Assembly: GCA_025057415.1 (NCBI GenBank)
Contig: JANWXI010000005.1
Coordinates: 1-56,847 of the forward strand
From: Chitinophagales bacterium
GTDB lineage: Bacteria; Bacteroidota; Bacteroidia; Chitinophagales; LD1
Length of the DNA: 56,847 nt
Direction of reading: 5' to 3'
Shown here: one piece after another, positions 31,195 through 40,994 of the stretch
How positions within the stretch are numbered: the stretch's first letter is position 1
Layout of the letters: each line of letters starts with the position of its first letter
The notes under the pieces: generated by a model
Seen by the model: only the letters and a program-made list of their open reading frames with translations
Told to the model about the DNA's origin: nothing
The model's database searches: none
Position numbers and translations under genes: made by a program

Positions 31195-33834
31195 ATGTCA
31201 TTGTTTCCAACACTTACTGCCAAACCCGAAAACGACACCGAAACCCCGCTCATGAAGCAGTACAACAGCTTCAAGGCGAAGTATCCGGATGCCGTGCTGT
31301 TATTTCGGGTGGGTGATTTTTATGAGACCTTTGACGAAGATGCGCGTATTGCCTCATCGGTGCTGGGCATTGTGCTCACCAAGCGAAGCAACGGCAAGGC
31401 AAGCGAAGTGGACTTAGCGGGTTTTCCGCACCATGCACTGGATACCTATTTGCCCAAACTGGTCCGTGCGGGGTATCGCGTGGCGGTATGCGACCAGATA
31501 GAAGACCCGAAATTAGCCAAAGGAATTGTAAAGCGCGCCGTGACGGAAATGGTAACGCCCGGCGTGGCGCTTACCGATAACATCCTGCAAACCAAAAACA
31601 ACAATTTTCTCGCCTCGCTGTATGCCGAACGCGACTGGTACGGCCTGGCACTGATTGACATCAGCACCGGTGAGTTTCTGATGGCAGAGGGCAAAATTTC
31701 TTACATAGATAAGCTGCTGCAAAGTTTATCACCTGCCGAGGTGCTGTATCCGCGCTCGCGCTATAAAGATTTTGAACAACAATTCGGCAACCGCTACTAC
31801 TCCTACAAGCTAGATGACTGGATATATACTTACGAGCACGGGCTGGAAACCCTGCTGAAACTTTTTGGAACCAACTCGCTGAAAGGTTTCGGTATTGAAG
31901 AGGAGCATGCGGGCATAATCGCTGCCGGAGCTGCTATTCAATACCTGAAGGATACGGAGCATCACCAACTGTCACATATTACAAAAATTACTAAATTATG
32001 TGACGGAGAGTATGTTTGGTTAGACCGTTTTACCATTCGCAATTTAGAAATGGTGCAAGCCAATCATCCGGGCGGTAAATCGCTGTTGGAGGTATTAGAC
32101 CACACCACCACCCCCATGGGCGCCCGTCTGCTGCGCCGGTGGTTGGTGATGCCGCTCAACGACCTGCAGAAAATTTCAGAGCGGCAGTCAGCAGTAGAGT
32201 ATTTTGTACTGCATCGCGATGAAGCGGATGCCCTGAAAGCAATCTTACGACAGGTTGGGGATTTAGAGCGCCTAACTTCTAAAATCAGTTTAGAGAAAAT
32301 AAATCCGCGCGAGATGCTGCAACTGCGGCGTGCCCTGATGACGGTACCGCAAATCCGCCAGACGCTGCATGCCACCGGCAATCCGGCGCTTGATGCCCTG
32401 AGCCGCAACCTCTATGACACTACACCTCTTACCGACAAAATATACCGCGAAGTTGCCGATGATGCAAGTCCGGTAATTGCCAAAGGCAACTTCATCAAAA
32501 GCGGTTTTCACCCCGAGCTGGATGAGCTTCGCACCATTAAAAATGCAGGTAAAGAGTACATCAGCCACATCCAGATAAAAGAACAGCAACGAACCGGTAT
32601 CACTTCGCTGAAGGTGGGTTTTAATAACGTGTTTGGTTATTATCTGGAAGTTACCAACACGCATAAACACAAGGTTCCTCCTGAGTGGATACGCAAGCAA
32701 ACGCTTGCCAATGCGGAGCGTTATATCACCGAGGAACTCAAAGAATACGAGCAGAAAGTACTTGGTGCGGAGGAGAAAATTCAACATCTGGAAGAGCAGA
32801 TTTTCCGCGCATTGATAGTATTCGCCAAAGATTACGTGCTGACCATTCAGAAAAATGCCGGAGCGCTGGCTTACCTGGATGCGCTACTTTCGCTGGCAGA
32901 TGCGGCAGTGAAGTATCAATATTGCAAACCCGAGGTAAACGATACATACCGTATTGATATACGCGAAGGCAGGCATCCGGTCATAGAGCGGCAACTGCCT
33001 GCCGGTGAGGCGTACGTTGCCAATGATGTGTTGTTGGACGCTGATACGCATCAGATACTTATTATCACCGGCCCGAATATGAGCGGCAAAAGCGCGCTCT
33101 TGCGGCAAACAGCGCTCATCGTGCTCATGGCGCAAATCGGCAGTTTTGTACCGGCTGCATCGGCATCCATCGGTCTGGTAGATAAGATATTTACCCGGGT
33201 AGGTGCGAGCGATAATCTCAGCGCAGGGGAGTCCACATTTATGGTAGAGATGAATGAAACAGCCAGCATCATGAACAATCTCTCTCCGCGCAGTTTGATA
33301 CTACTGGACGAAATCGGGCGAGGCACTTCTACATACGATGGCATTTCTATTGCCTGGTCTATTGCGGAGTATCTGCATCAACATTCGCATGCACACCCAC
33401 GCACTCTGTTTGCCACGCACTATCACGAGCTCAACGAACTTGCCGAATTATACCCGCGCATCCACAACTTTCATGTGAGTGTGAAAGAAGCCGGCAACAA
33501 AGTGATATTCCTTCGCAAATTGGTGGAAGGTGGCACCGAGCACAGTTTCGGCATACACGTGGCACGCATGGCAGGCATGCCTGCAGAAATAATTGCCCGA
33601 GCCGAAAATATGCTGCGCGAACTGGAGAGCCAGCGCGGACACCGGCAGGACGACAAGCCCGCTACGAAAGATAGCGCCACGCGCCATTACCAGTTGCATT
33701 TGTTTGACCTGAACGACCCGCTCATTAAGAAATTTGCCGAAGAACTTGAAAAAACAGAAATTAATTCCCTCAGTCCTATTGAGGCGTTGATGAAACTACA
33801 CGAGTGGAAAAAAATGTTATCAGAAAAAAAATGA
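31195..33834 (+). CDS. mutS: DNA mismatch repair protein MutS
   Basis: Walker A TGPNMSGKSALLRQ, LLDEIGRGTSTYDGISIAWS, N-terminal LLFRVGDFYETFDEDA. Confidence 0.97.
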   Translation: MSLFPTLTAKPENDTETPLMKQYNSFKAKYPDAVLLFRVGDFYETFDEDARIASSVLGIVLTKRSNGKASEVDLAGFPHHALDTYLPKLVRAGYRVAVCDQIEDPKLAKGIVKRAVTEMVTPGVALTDNILQTKNNNFLASLYAERDWYGLALIDISTGEFLMAEGKISYIDKLLQSLSPAEVLYPRSRYKDFEQQFGNRYYSYKLDDWIYTYEHGLETLLKLFGTNSLKGFGIEEEHAGIIAAGAAIQYLKDTEHHQLSHITKITKLCDGEYVWLDRFTIRNLEMVQANHPGGKSLLEVLDHTTTPMGARLLRRWLVMPLNDLQKISERQSAVEYFVLHRDEADALKAILRQVGDLERLTSKISLEKINPREMLQLRRALMTVPQIRQTLHATGNPALDALSRNLYDTTPLTDKIYREVADDASPVIAKGNFIKSGFHPELDELRTIKNAGKEYISHIQIKEQQRTGITSLKVGFNNVFGYYLEVTNTHKHKVPPEWIRKQTLANAERYITEELKEYEQKVLGAEEKIQHLEEQIFRALIVFAKDYVLTIQKNAGALAYLDALLSLADAAVKYQYCKPEVNDTYRIDIREGRHPVIERQLPAGEAYVANDVLLDADTHQILIITGPNMSGKSALLRQTALIVLMAQIGSFVPAASASIGLVDKIFTRVGASDNLSAGESTFMVEMNETASIMNNLSPRSLILLDEIGRGTSTYDGISIAWSIAEYLHQHSHAHPRTLFATHYHELNELAELYPRIHNFHVSVKEAGNKVIFLRKLVEGGTEHSFGIHVARMAGMPAEIIARAENMLRELESQRGHRQDDKPATKDSATRHYQLHLFDLNDPLIKKFAEELEKTEINSLSPIEALMKLHEWKKMLSEKK

Positions 33835-34409
33835 AGACCCCGCTTCGTGAACTTCCCATTGATAAAACCTGGACCTTGTTTTTAGACCGCGATGGTGTCA
33901 TCAACCTCCATTATCCCAATGATTACGTAAAAAGCTGGGAGGAGTTTTTCTTTCTGGAGGGAGTATTGGATGCGCTCAAAGACCTTGCGCTTGTTTTTCG
34001 CAGAATTATTGTGGTGACCAATCAACAGGGAGTGGGTAAGGGTTTGATGAGCCGCGATGATCTGGATCACATTCATGCAGAAATGCTCCGCGAAGTGCGC
34101 AAGTACGGGGGAAGAATTCACGCCATATACGCAGCCACCGACCTGGCTGAGGCAGACACACGCCATCTGCGAAAACCCGCCACCGGTATGGCTAAGCAAG
34201 CCAAACGTGATTTCCCTGAAATTACATTTGCCAAAAGCATTATGGTGGGCGATAGCGCTACTGATATGCAGTTCGGAAAAAATGCAGGCATGATAACCGT
34301 TTACGTTGGTGATGTTCACAAACTCCAATCGCATGAATTATCTCTGGTTGATTACTACTGCGAATCGCTGTACGATTTTGCCAGGCAGGTTGCCAATGTG
34401 CGCCGTTAA
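33831..34409 (+). CDS. HAD-family phosphatase, histidinol-phosphate / GmhB-like
   Basis: LFLDRDGVINLHYPNDYV, VTNQQGVGKG, MVGDSATDMQFGKNAGM; ATGA overlap with mutS stop, so start 33831 rather than 33804. Confidence 0.9.
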   Translation: MKTPLRELPIDKTWTLFLDRDGVINLHYPNDYVKSWEEFFFLEGVLDALKDLALVFRRIIVVTNQQGVGKGLMSRDDLDHIHAEMLREVRKYGGRIHAIYAATDLAEADTRHLRKPATGMAKQAKRDFPEITFAKSIMVGDSATDMQFGKNAGMITVYVGDVHKLQSHELSLVDYYCESLYDFARQVANVRR

Positions 34410-34484
34410 TGAACCGGCATATTGATATTGTCAATGTTCCGAATATTTGTTACAGCACGATTAGGGGTACAGGTGGATTGTCTT

Positions 34485-35057
34485 TTACGTTTTGATGTCT
34501 TGTTGTTTACCTATGTTTCCTTTCAGGCGCAGCCACCACCCGTACAGCAGTGCGATAAAAAATACTGCAACGCTCAGCCACTTGATGACCGTAAAGGCAG
34601 ATGCCAGCGCTACATCGCGCTCCTGTAATGCCGGATAGCTGCGCAGTACGTTTCGTATCAGATAATTTTCTGCTAAGTCAATGGCGATGATCCACAAGGG
34701 ATATAGATACAGGTAGCGAAAACCGGGGGTTTTGATTGGTATATCTTTAAAAATATATGCCAGCAGCGCCACAAACAGCAGGCCGTACGATATCGGAAAT
34801 GCCGTATCGGTAACAGCGCTGAAGTGCAACGTTTGTGCAATGGCTTCGGGTGTATATTCAGCGAGTATGGCGCGGACCTGTGTAATATCGTAGCCGAATT
34901 GTACATCCAGTAATTTTACCTGCTTGCCGGCGCGGTTTTCAATTTCTTTCAGACCGGCAGGAAGAATAAAAAGCACAAAAGCCGCATTAAGCAGAAACAG
35001 GGTAATCAAAAACGGCAAATTGCCGGTTCTATATAATAACTCTGCCAAGCGTCTCAT
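34485..35057 (-). CDS. Hypothetical multi-TM membrane protein
   Basis: 190 aa with about four hydrophobic helices; no recognised family. Confidence 0.65.
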   Translation of the reverse strand: MRRLAELLYRTGNLPFLITLFLLNAAFVLFILPAGLKEIENRAGKQVKLLDVQFGYDITQVRAILAEYTPEAIAQTLHFSAVTDTAFPISYGLLFVALLAYIFKDIPIKTPGFRYLYLYPLWIIAIDLAENYLIRNVLRSYPALQERDVALASAFTVIKWLSVAVFFIALLYGWWLRLKGNIGKQQDIKT

Positions 35058-35078
35058 GTAAAACGAATGCTTTATTTG

Positions 35079-37007
35079 TCAGTTGATTTGATTGTTCAGT
35101 TCTTCCCAGCGCTGCAGGTAGTTCTCTAACTGCTGTTTCATGGAGTTGTAACGTTCAAAAACATCGGGTTGCTTGCTAAGCTCCTGGTACGTATCGGGGT
35201 TAGCGAGGTCGTTTTCCAGTTTATGAAGGGATGCTTCCAGTTCTTCAATCGCCTGCTCGCATTTCTGAATTTCCGCTTTGATTTTTCTGATGTTTTTTTC
35301 AGTAGGTGTATGGTTCCGGGCTGGAGTAGATACAGGTTTAGGCGTTTTACTGACGGGTGGTTCATCATCGTGTTTCATTTCCAGCGAACGCATGTCGTCA
35401 ACGGCTTTGCGGTAGAGGAAGTCCTGAATAGAGCCGAGGTGCTCTTTGATGCCCTCGCGGGTAAACTCATAAGTTTTGTTGGTGAGGCCCTGCAGGAAGT
35501 CGCGGTCGTGGCTCACCACTATCAGTGTGCCCTCAAATGCGTTGAGTGCGTTTTTGAGAATTTCTTTTGATACCATATCTAAGTGGTTGGTCGGCTCGTC
35601 AAGCACCAAAAAATTATGCGGTTCCAGAATGAGTTTGCACAACGCAAGACGACCTTTTTCACCGCCACTCAGCACTTTTACTTTTTTAAACACATCGTCA
35701 CCTCTGAAGAGAAAGCAGCCGAGTAAATCGCGCAGTCGGGTGCGTATTTCGCCTGTAGCTACCCGGTCCACCACGTCTAAAACCGTGTCGTTGCCATCCA
35801 TGCTGTCGGCAGCGTGCTGCGCATAGTACCCTATGCTAACGTTATGGCCATAGGTTATTTCTCCTTCATCATAAGCCAGGTCACCAACGAGCATGCGCGA
35901 GAAGGTAGTTTTGCCCATGCCGTTTTTACCCACAAAAGCGATTTTGTCACCGCGGTCAATTTGCACGCTTTGCCGGTTAATGACAGTATTATCACCATAG
36001 CGTTTGGTGAGGTTGCGGGCGGTGAGCACTACTTTACCGCTTGCCGGCGCCGGCGGAAAGCGCAACTGCATGGCCGATACATCTTCCTCTTCAACTTCAA
36101 TCAATTCTATCTTATCTAATTTTTTGATGAGCGACTGCGCAAAACTCGCTTTGCTCGCCTTGGCACGAAAACGCTCAATGTTGCGCTCCATGCGTGCAAT
36201 TTCGCGCTGCTGATTTTTCTGTGCATTGAGGAGTTGTTCACGCCTTTCGCGGCGCAGTTCCGTGTAGCGGGTGTAAGGCACGGGGTAGTCCTCTATATTA
36301 CCCTGTGTTATTTCAAGGGTGCGGTTAGTGATATTGTCTAAAAACGTACGGTCGTGGCTTACCATCATAATGGCGCCCGGATAATCTTTCAGAAATTTTT
36401 CCAGCCACAGAACCGAGTCCATATCCAGATGGTTGGTAGGTTCATCCAAAAGTATCAGGTGGGGTTTTTGCAAGAGTATTTTTGCCAGTTCAACACGCAT
36501 TTGCCAGCCGCCGCTCAGTGTATGTATGGGGCGGTGAAAATCGTCTGCCTCAAAGCCCAGCCCTTTCAACACGCGCTCTGTTTGCTCGTCAATGGCGTAT
36601 CCATCGTGCAATTCGATTTCATGCTCTACTTCGCCTAAGCGTTCAACCAACTGCATGTAATGTTCGCTTTCGTAGTCGGTGCGGGTTTCCATTTTGTGCA
36701 GAATACGCTCTTTTTCGTTTAACAGTGAAAGAGCGTAGGAGAAAGCCGAGCGCGCTTCCTCAATGACCGTGAGCGGGCTTTGCGTTTGCAGCTCCTGCGG
36801 CAGATAACCGATGATAGTGCCCCGGGGATACATGATTTCGCCTCCGTCAACAGGTTGCATGCCCTTGAGCACTTTCAGCAAGGTGCTTTTCCCCGCGCCG
36901 TTACGGCCGGTGAGACCGATTTTGTCGTTTTCCTGTATTAGGAAGGATATTTTATCAAAAATTACCCTGCCGCTGAAGTACAGTTCTATGTTCGATACGG
37001 CAATCAT
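35079..37007 (-). CDS. ABC-F family ATPase
   Basis: Two ABC cassettes: GRNGAGKSTLLKVL/LSGGWQMRVELAKILL and GKNGMGKTTFSRML/LSGGEKGRLALCKLIL; no TMs; C-terminal coiled coil. Confidence 0.95.
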   Translation of the reverse strand: MIAVSNIELYFSGRVIFDKISFLIQENDKIGLTGRNGAGKSTLLKVLKGMQPVDGGEIMYPRGTIIGYLPQELQTQSPLTVIEEARSAFSYALSLLNEKERILHKMETRTDYESEHYMQLVERLGEVEHEIELHDGYAIDEQTERVLKGLGFEADDFHRPIHTLSGGWQMRVELAKILLQKPHLILLDEPTNHLDMDSVLWLEKFLKDYPGAIMMVSHDRTFLDNITNRTLEITQGNIEDYPVPYTRYTELRRERREQLLNAQKNQQREIARMERNIERFRAKASKASFAQSLIKKLDKIELIEVEEEDVSAMQLRFPPAPASGKVVLTARNLTKRYGDNTVINRQSVQIDRGDKIAFVGKNGMGKTTFSRMLVGDLAYDEGEITYGHNVSIGYYAQHAADSMDGNDTVLDVVDRVATGEIRTRLRDLLGCFLFRGDDVFKKVKVLSGGEKGRLALCKLILEPHNFLVLDEPTNHLDMVSKEILKNALNAFEGTLIVVSHDRDFLQGLTNKTYEFTREGIKEHLGSIQDFLYRKAVDDMRSLEMKHDDEPPVSKTPKPVSTPARNHTPTEKNIRKIKAEIQKCEQAIEELEASLHKLENDLANPDTYQELSKQPDVFERYNSMKQQLENYLQRWEELNNQIN

Positions 37008-37079
37008 CTGCTATAAGTACAGTAAAATGAAAATAAGGTGTAACTGGAGATAGCAAATTTGAAACCTCGCAAGGGGCGT

Positions 37080-38051
37080 TTACCACTTAAGCACATACGC
37101 AAAAATGAGCGGGGCAACTATGGAGGCATCGCTTTCTATGATAAATTTTGGGGTGTCAACACCGAGTTTACCCCAAGTAATTTTTTCGTTCGGCACCGCA
37201 CCGGAGTATGAGCCGTAGGATGTTGTGGAGTCGCTGATTTGACAGAAGTAACTCCAAAATGGTACATCGTGCCAGCCGAGGTCCTGATACATCATGGGTA
37301 CTACGCAAATCGGGAAGTCGCCTGCAATGCCACCGCCAATCTGAAAAAATCCCACTCCTTTGCCGGCGCTGTTTTTTCTGTACCAGTCGCTTAACCAAAT
37401 CATGTACTCAATTCCGTTGCGCACGGTATCGGGCTTCAGCTCTCCTTTGATGCAGTATGAAGCAAAGATGTTACCCATGGTGCTGTCTTCCCAGCCGGGC
37501 ACTACAATGGGTATATTTTTCTGTGCCGCAGCGAGCACCCAACTATCTTTAGGGTCTATTTCGTAATACGGTTCCAACAGACCGCTGAGCAACATTTGAT
37601 ACATGTATTCATGCGGAAAATAGCGCTCCCCTTTATTTTCGGCATTTTTCCAAAGTTCAAAGATATATTTCTGCAGGCGGCGGAATGCCTCTTCTTCGGG
37701 GATACAGGTGTCGGTAACGCGGTTGAAGCCGTTTTCGAGCAGTTCCCACTCTTGCTGCGGAGTGAGGTCGCGGTAGTTTGGTACGCGCTTGTAGTGCTTG
37801 TGTGCTACTAAATTCATCAGGTCTTCTTCCAGGTTAGCACCGGTACAGGAAATAATATCCACTTTATTTTGCCGAATCATCTCAGCCAGAGAAATACCCA
37901 ACTCGGCTGTACTCATGGCGCCGGCCAGAGTAATCATCATTTTTCCGCCTTCGTTGATATGTTTTTCGTAAGCACGGGCAGCATCCACAAGCGCTGCTGC
38001 GTTGAAATGGCGGAAATGGTGTGTGATGAAGTCGCGTACAGGGCTATTCAT
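37080..38051 (-). CDS. Deoxyhypusine synthase-family protein
   Basis: MITLAGAMSTAELGISLAEMIRQNKVDIISCTGANLEEDL, VPGWEDSTMGNIFASY, ITWGKLGVDTPKFIIESDASIVAPLIFAYVL; WGK motif matches DHS active-site lysine region. Confidence 0.93.
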   Translation of the reverse strand: MNSPVRDFITHHFRHFNAAALVDAARAYEKHINEGGKMMITLAGAMSTAELGISLAEMIRQNKVDIISCTGANLEEDLMNLVAHKHYKRVPNYRDLTPQQEWELLENGFNRVTDTCIPEEEAFRRLQKYIFELWKNAENKGERYFPHEYMYQMLLSGLLEPYYEIDPKDSWVLAAAQKNIPIVVPGWEDSTMGNIFASYCIKGELKPDTVRNGIEYMIWLSDWYRKNSAGKGVGFFQIGGGIAGDFPICVVPMMYQDLGWHDVPFWSYFCQISDSTTSYGSYSGAVPNEKITWGKLGVDTPKFIIESDASIVAPLIFAYVLKW

Positions 38052-38093
38052 GCTGTAAGGATTTAAAAGTCCGGCAAATATAGCAGATACAAA

Positions 38094-39512
38094 TTAGCGG
38101 CTGATATCAGAGCTGAATTGTTTAAGGTCTTTCATTATCTGCTCGGCAATGTTGTTGGCAGTGGTTTCGGAATGGCTCTCGGCATAGATACGGATGATGG
38201 GCTCTGTGTTGCTGCGGCGCAGATGTACCCAGTCGTTTTCAAATTCGATTTTTACGCCGTCTTCAGTGTTGATGGGGTACTTCTTGTATTTATTTTCTAT
38301 TTTATCAAAAAGCAGTTCGATATTGGCGCCAAAGTCCAGTTCAATTTTCTTTTTGGCGATATAGTAGTTGGGATATGTGGCGCGCAACATACTTGCGCTC
38401 TTTTTACTTTTGGCGATGTAAGTGAGAAACAGAGCTATGCCCACGAGGGCATCGCGTCCGTAGTGCAACTCGGGGTAGATGATGCCTCCGTTTCCTTCAC
38501 CTCCAATCACAGCTTTCACTTCTTTCATTTTCTCAACTACGTTTACTTCGCCTACGGCAGAGGCAAAATAGCTGCATCCGTAGCGTTCGGTAACATCACG
38601 CAGGGCACGGGTGGATGAGAGGTTAGAGACCGTGCTTCCTTTCTTTTTGCTTAGCACGTAGTCGGCTACAGCCACCAGTGTGTATTCTTCGCCAAACATG
38701 CTACCGTCTTCGCATACGAGCGCCAGGCGATCTACATCGGGGTCAACCGCGATGCCGAGGTCGGCATTTTGGCGCTTGACTACCGATGACAGTTCGTGGA
38801 GGTTCTCTGGGAGCGGCTCGGGGTTATGAGCAAAGAGTCCGTTTGGCTCGCAGTTGATTTCAATGATTTGTTGCACACCGAGGGCGCGCAGCAGGCGCGG
38901 TACGGCAATACCGCCGGTACTATTGACGGCATCTACGGCTATTTTGAAATTGCGCGCTGCAATGGCATCGCGATCTACTAATTTTAGTTTAAGTATTTTT
39001 TCAATATGTCGATCTATGTACTCATCGGTAAAGGTATAGCTGCCGATGCCGTTGATGTCTTCGAATTCAATGGTTTTATCTTCGACAATACGGAGCACCT
39101 CTTCTCCGGCGCGAGCCGAGATGAACTCTCCGTGGCTGTTGAGCAATTTCAGGGCGTTCCATTGCTTGGGGTTGTGTGAGGCGGTGATGATGATGCCGCC
39201 TCCGGCTTTTTCTTCGTGTACGGCAATCTCAACGGTGGGCGTAGTGCTGAGTCCCAAATCCACAACATCCATACCGATGGACTGCAAAGCGCCTACTACG
39301 ATGTTGCTTACCATTTGTCCGCTTACGCGCGCATCGCGGCCGACCACTATTTTGCGGTTACCCTCCTGCTCGCGCACCCAGTAGCCAAATGCGAGAGAGT
39401 ATTTCATAATGTCAACAGGGGTGAGATTAGCGCCCGGAAAACCTCCAATTGTGCCGCGAATGCCGGAGATAGATTTTATTAAACTCAATGTTGCTTGTTT
39501 TTGGGGTGGCAA
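38094..39512 (-). CDS. glmM: Phosphoglucosamine mutase / phosphohexomutase
   Basis: Active-site TASHNPKQWNALK, VDPDVDRLALV metal-binding loop, GEGNGGIIYPELHYGRDA, RRSNTEPIIRIYAES. Confidence 0.92.
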   Translation of the reverse strand: MPPQKQATLSLIKSISGIRGTIGGFPGANLTPVDIMKYSLAFGYWVREQEGNRKIVVGRDARVSGQMVSNIVVGALQSIGMDVVDLGLSTTPTVEIAVHEEKAGGGIIITASHNPKQWNALKLLNSHGEFISARAGEEVLRIVEDKTIEFEDINGIGSYTFTDEYIDRHIEKILKLKLVDRDAIAARNFKIAVDAVNSTGGIAVPRLLRALGVQQIIEINCEPNGLFAHNPEPLPENLHELSSVVKRQNADLGIAVDPDVDRLALVCEDGSMFGEEYTLVAVADYVLSKKKGSTVSNLSSTRALRDVTERYGCSYFASAVGEVNVVEKMKEVKAVIGGEGNGGIIYPELHYGRDALVGIALFLTYIAKSKKSASMLRATYPNYYIAKKKIELDFGANIELLFDKIENKYKKYPINTEDGVKIEFENDWVHLRRSNTEPIIRIYAESHSETTANNIAEQIMKDLKQFSSDISR

Positions 39513-39660
39513 AAATATATTTTCAGCGCGTAAGTTGTATGTAAGTATGTTAATATACTGAAAATGAATTGTGTAATGTTACTGCAACATGGCAGCGGAA
39601 AACACTAAAATTATATTTTTTGCAATTACATTTTTGTTGTGTTCTGCAAGTTGATGTAGG

Positions 39661-39795
39661 AGCGCGTATGCCGGGTGAGGGATGCGAGCGGAAAGCCCGC
39701 AGCCGCGCCCGCGCCTGTGGCGCGGGCGCGGCGAGGACTTGGAGCGGGTCAGCCCGACCCCGCCGCCAGGCATCGCCCGGCGGGGGCACCCCCTA
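39661..39795 (-). repeat. GC-rich multi-hairpin intergenic repeat, copy B (reverse orientation)
   Basis: Reverse complement shares 42 identical nt with copy C (ggggtcgggctgacccgctccaagtcctcgccgcgcccgcgc); hairpins 39703-39731 and 39758-39785. Confidence 0.88.
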
Positions 39796-39854
39796 AAAAC
39801 ATAAAAAAAAATTGTTATGTATAAAAGTTGCGTGACTTCACGTATTAAATATTA

Positions 39855-40994
39855 TTAATATACATATTGCCACCCCAATCTGAACTGGTGCCGCCATTTG
39901 AGCGGGTCGGTGCCGGGTACATTTTCTTCTTCGATAACGTACGTGTAATTGAAGCGGAGCATGTTTTTGGTGCCGTTGAGCATGAAGCAGTACGATGCTG
40001 TGAGGTTGCGCAGGTATCCTTTTACTAAGTCGTTTTGGTTCATCTCATCGTAGCGCAAGGCGAGGTTGCTCTTTATCCATTTGCAGTAGTAGCCGATTTG
40101 TGCGTAGTAGCCGCCGGCTCTGAAGAAGGTGGTGTTGTAGTTGAAGAGGCGCGTGGTGTCGTTGGGTGTGATGTGCATTTGGTGTATTTCGCTCTGGAGC
40201 GAAAGTCCTTGCCACATGAAGCTGATGTCGGCACCATACACAAGTTTGCTGCCGCCTACTACGCGCAGAAAGATTTCATCGTTGATGGTGTTTTGTTTTT
40301 TCATGTAGCGCGCGTTTATACCGCCGGTGAAGATGGGCAGCGGTACGCTGTTGAGATCAATATCTATGTAGCGGCCGCGGACGGGGTAAGATATGTCTAA
40401 GCGGCCGATGTATTCGAAACGACCACTCGGGTCGTTGTTACTGCGCAGGATGCTTTCGCCCTGGCCGGAGTAAAATCCGAAAGATAGGTTGATGAGTTGC
40501 CTCCAGAAACTTTGCGTGAGGGTGATGCCGATGTCGCGCCTGGAGAAGGAGTTTCCGTTGGTGAGAAAGGGGCGCTGCACAAATGGCGAAACGAGAAAAG
40601 AAACGAGGTTGCTGCGCGAGTAACACACTTTGCCGTATCCGAGGCGTATTTCGGTAGAGGTTTGCGGTATTTTGAAACCGAAGTTGGCTTCGCGTATGGC
40701 GGGGTTGTCTAAATCGCTGGTGCGCGCCAGTAATTGTGCGATGTCGAATTGCAATTCACAGGAGCTGTACCTGCCAATCCATGCTTTTAGCTCTAACTGG
40801 GCGTTGCGTACTTCAAACAGGTTGTTGGATTTGTTTTCGCCCGGTTTGTAAATCCTTCCTTTGAAATAAGCTGTTACGTTGCCGGATAGCTGCAAAGTGG
40901 AACGACCATTGCCCAGAGTAAACTGCGCGTACGCTGCCCTGTGGATATATAGCAGAAAAAAAAGATGTATCAATAAAGCACTTCGGGGTGTCAT
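39855..40994 (-). CDS. Porin-like outer membrane beta-barrel protein (OprO/P-like)
   Basis: Signal peptide; GNGRSTLQLSGNVTAYFKGRIYK...ELKAWIGRYSSCELQFDIAQLL; barrel-like alternation ending in MLRFNYTYVIE...HQFRLGWQYVY. Confidence 0.7.
   Translation of the reverse strand: MTPRSALLIHLFFLLYIHRAAYAQFTLGNGRSTLQLSGNVTAYFKGRIYKPGENKSNNLFEVRNAQLELKAWIGRYSSCELQFDIAQLLARTSDLDNPAIREANFGFKIPQTSTEIRLGYGKVCYSRSNLVSFLVSPFVQRPFLTNGNSFSRRDIGITLTQSFWRQLINLSFGFYSGQGESILRSNNDPSGRFEYIGRLDISYPVRGRYIDIDLNSVPLPIFTGGINARYMKKQNTINDEIFLRVVGGSKLVYGADISFMWQGLSLQSEIHQMHITPNDTTRLFNYNTTFFRAGGYYAQIGYYCKWIKSNLALRYDEMNQNDLVKGYLRNLTASYCFMLNGTKNMLRFNYTYVIEEENVPGTDPLKWRHQFRLGWQYVY

Noticed and set aside
33804-33834. Longer N-terminus of the HAD phosphatase starting at 33804
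   Set aside because: An ATGA overlap with the mutS stop at 33831-33834 gives a typical coupled start, and the extra 9 residues are not family-like.
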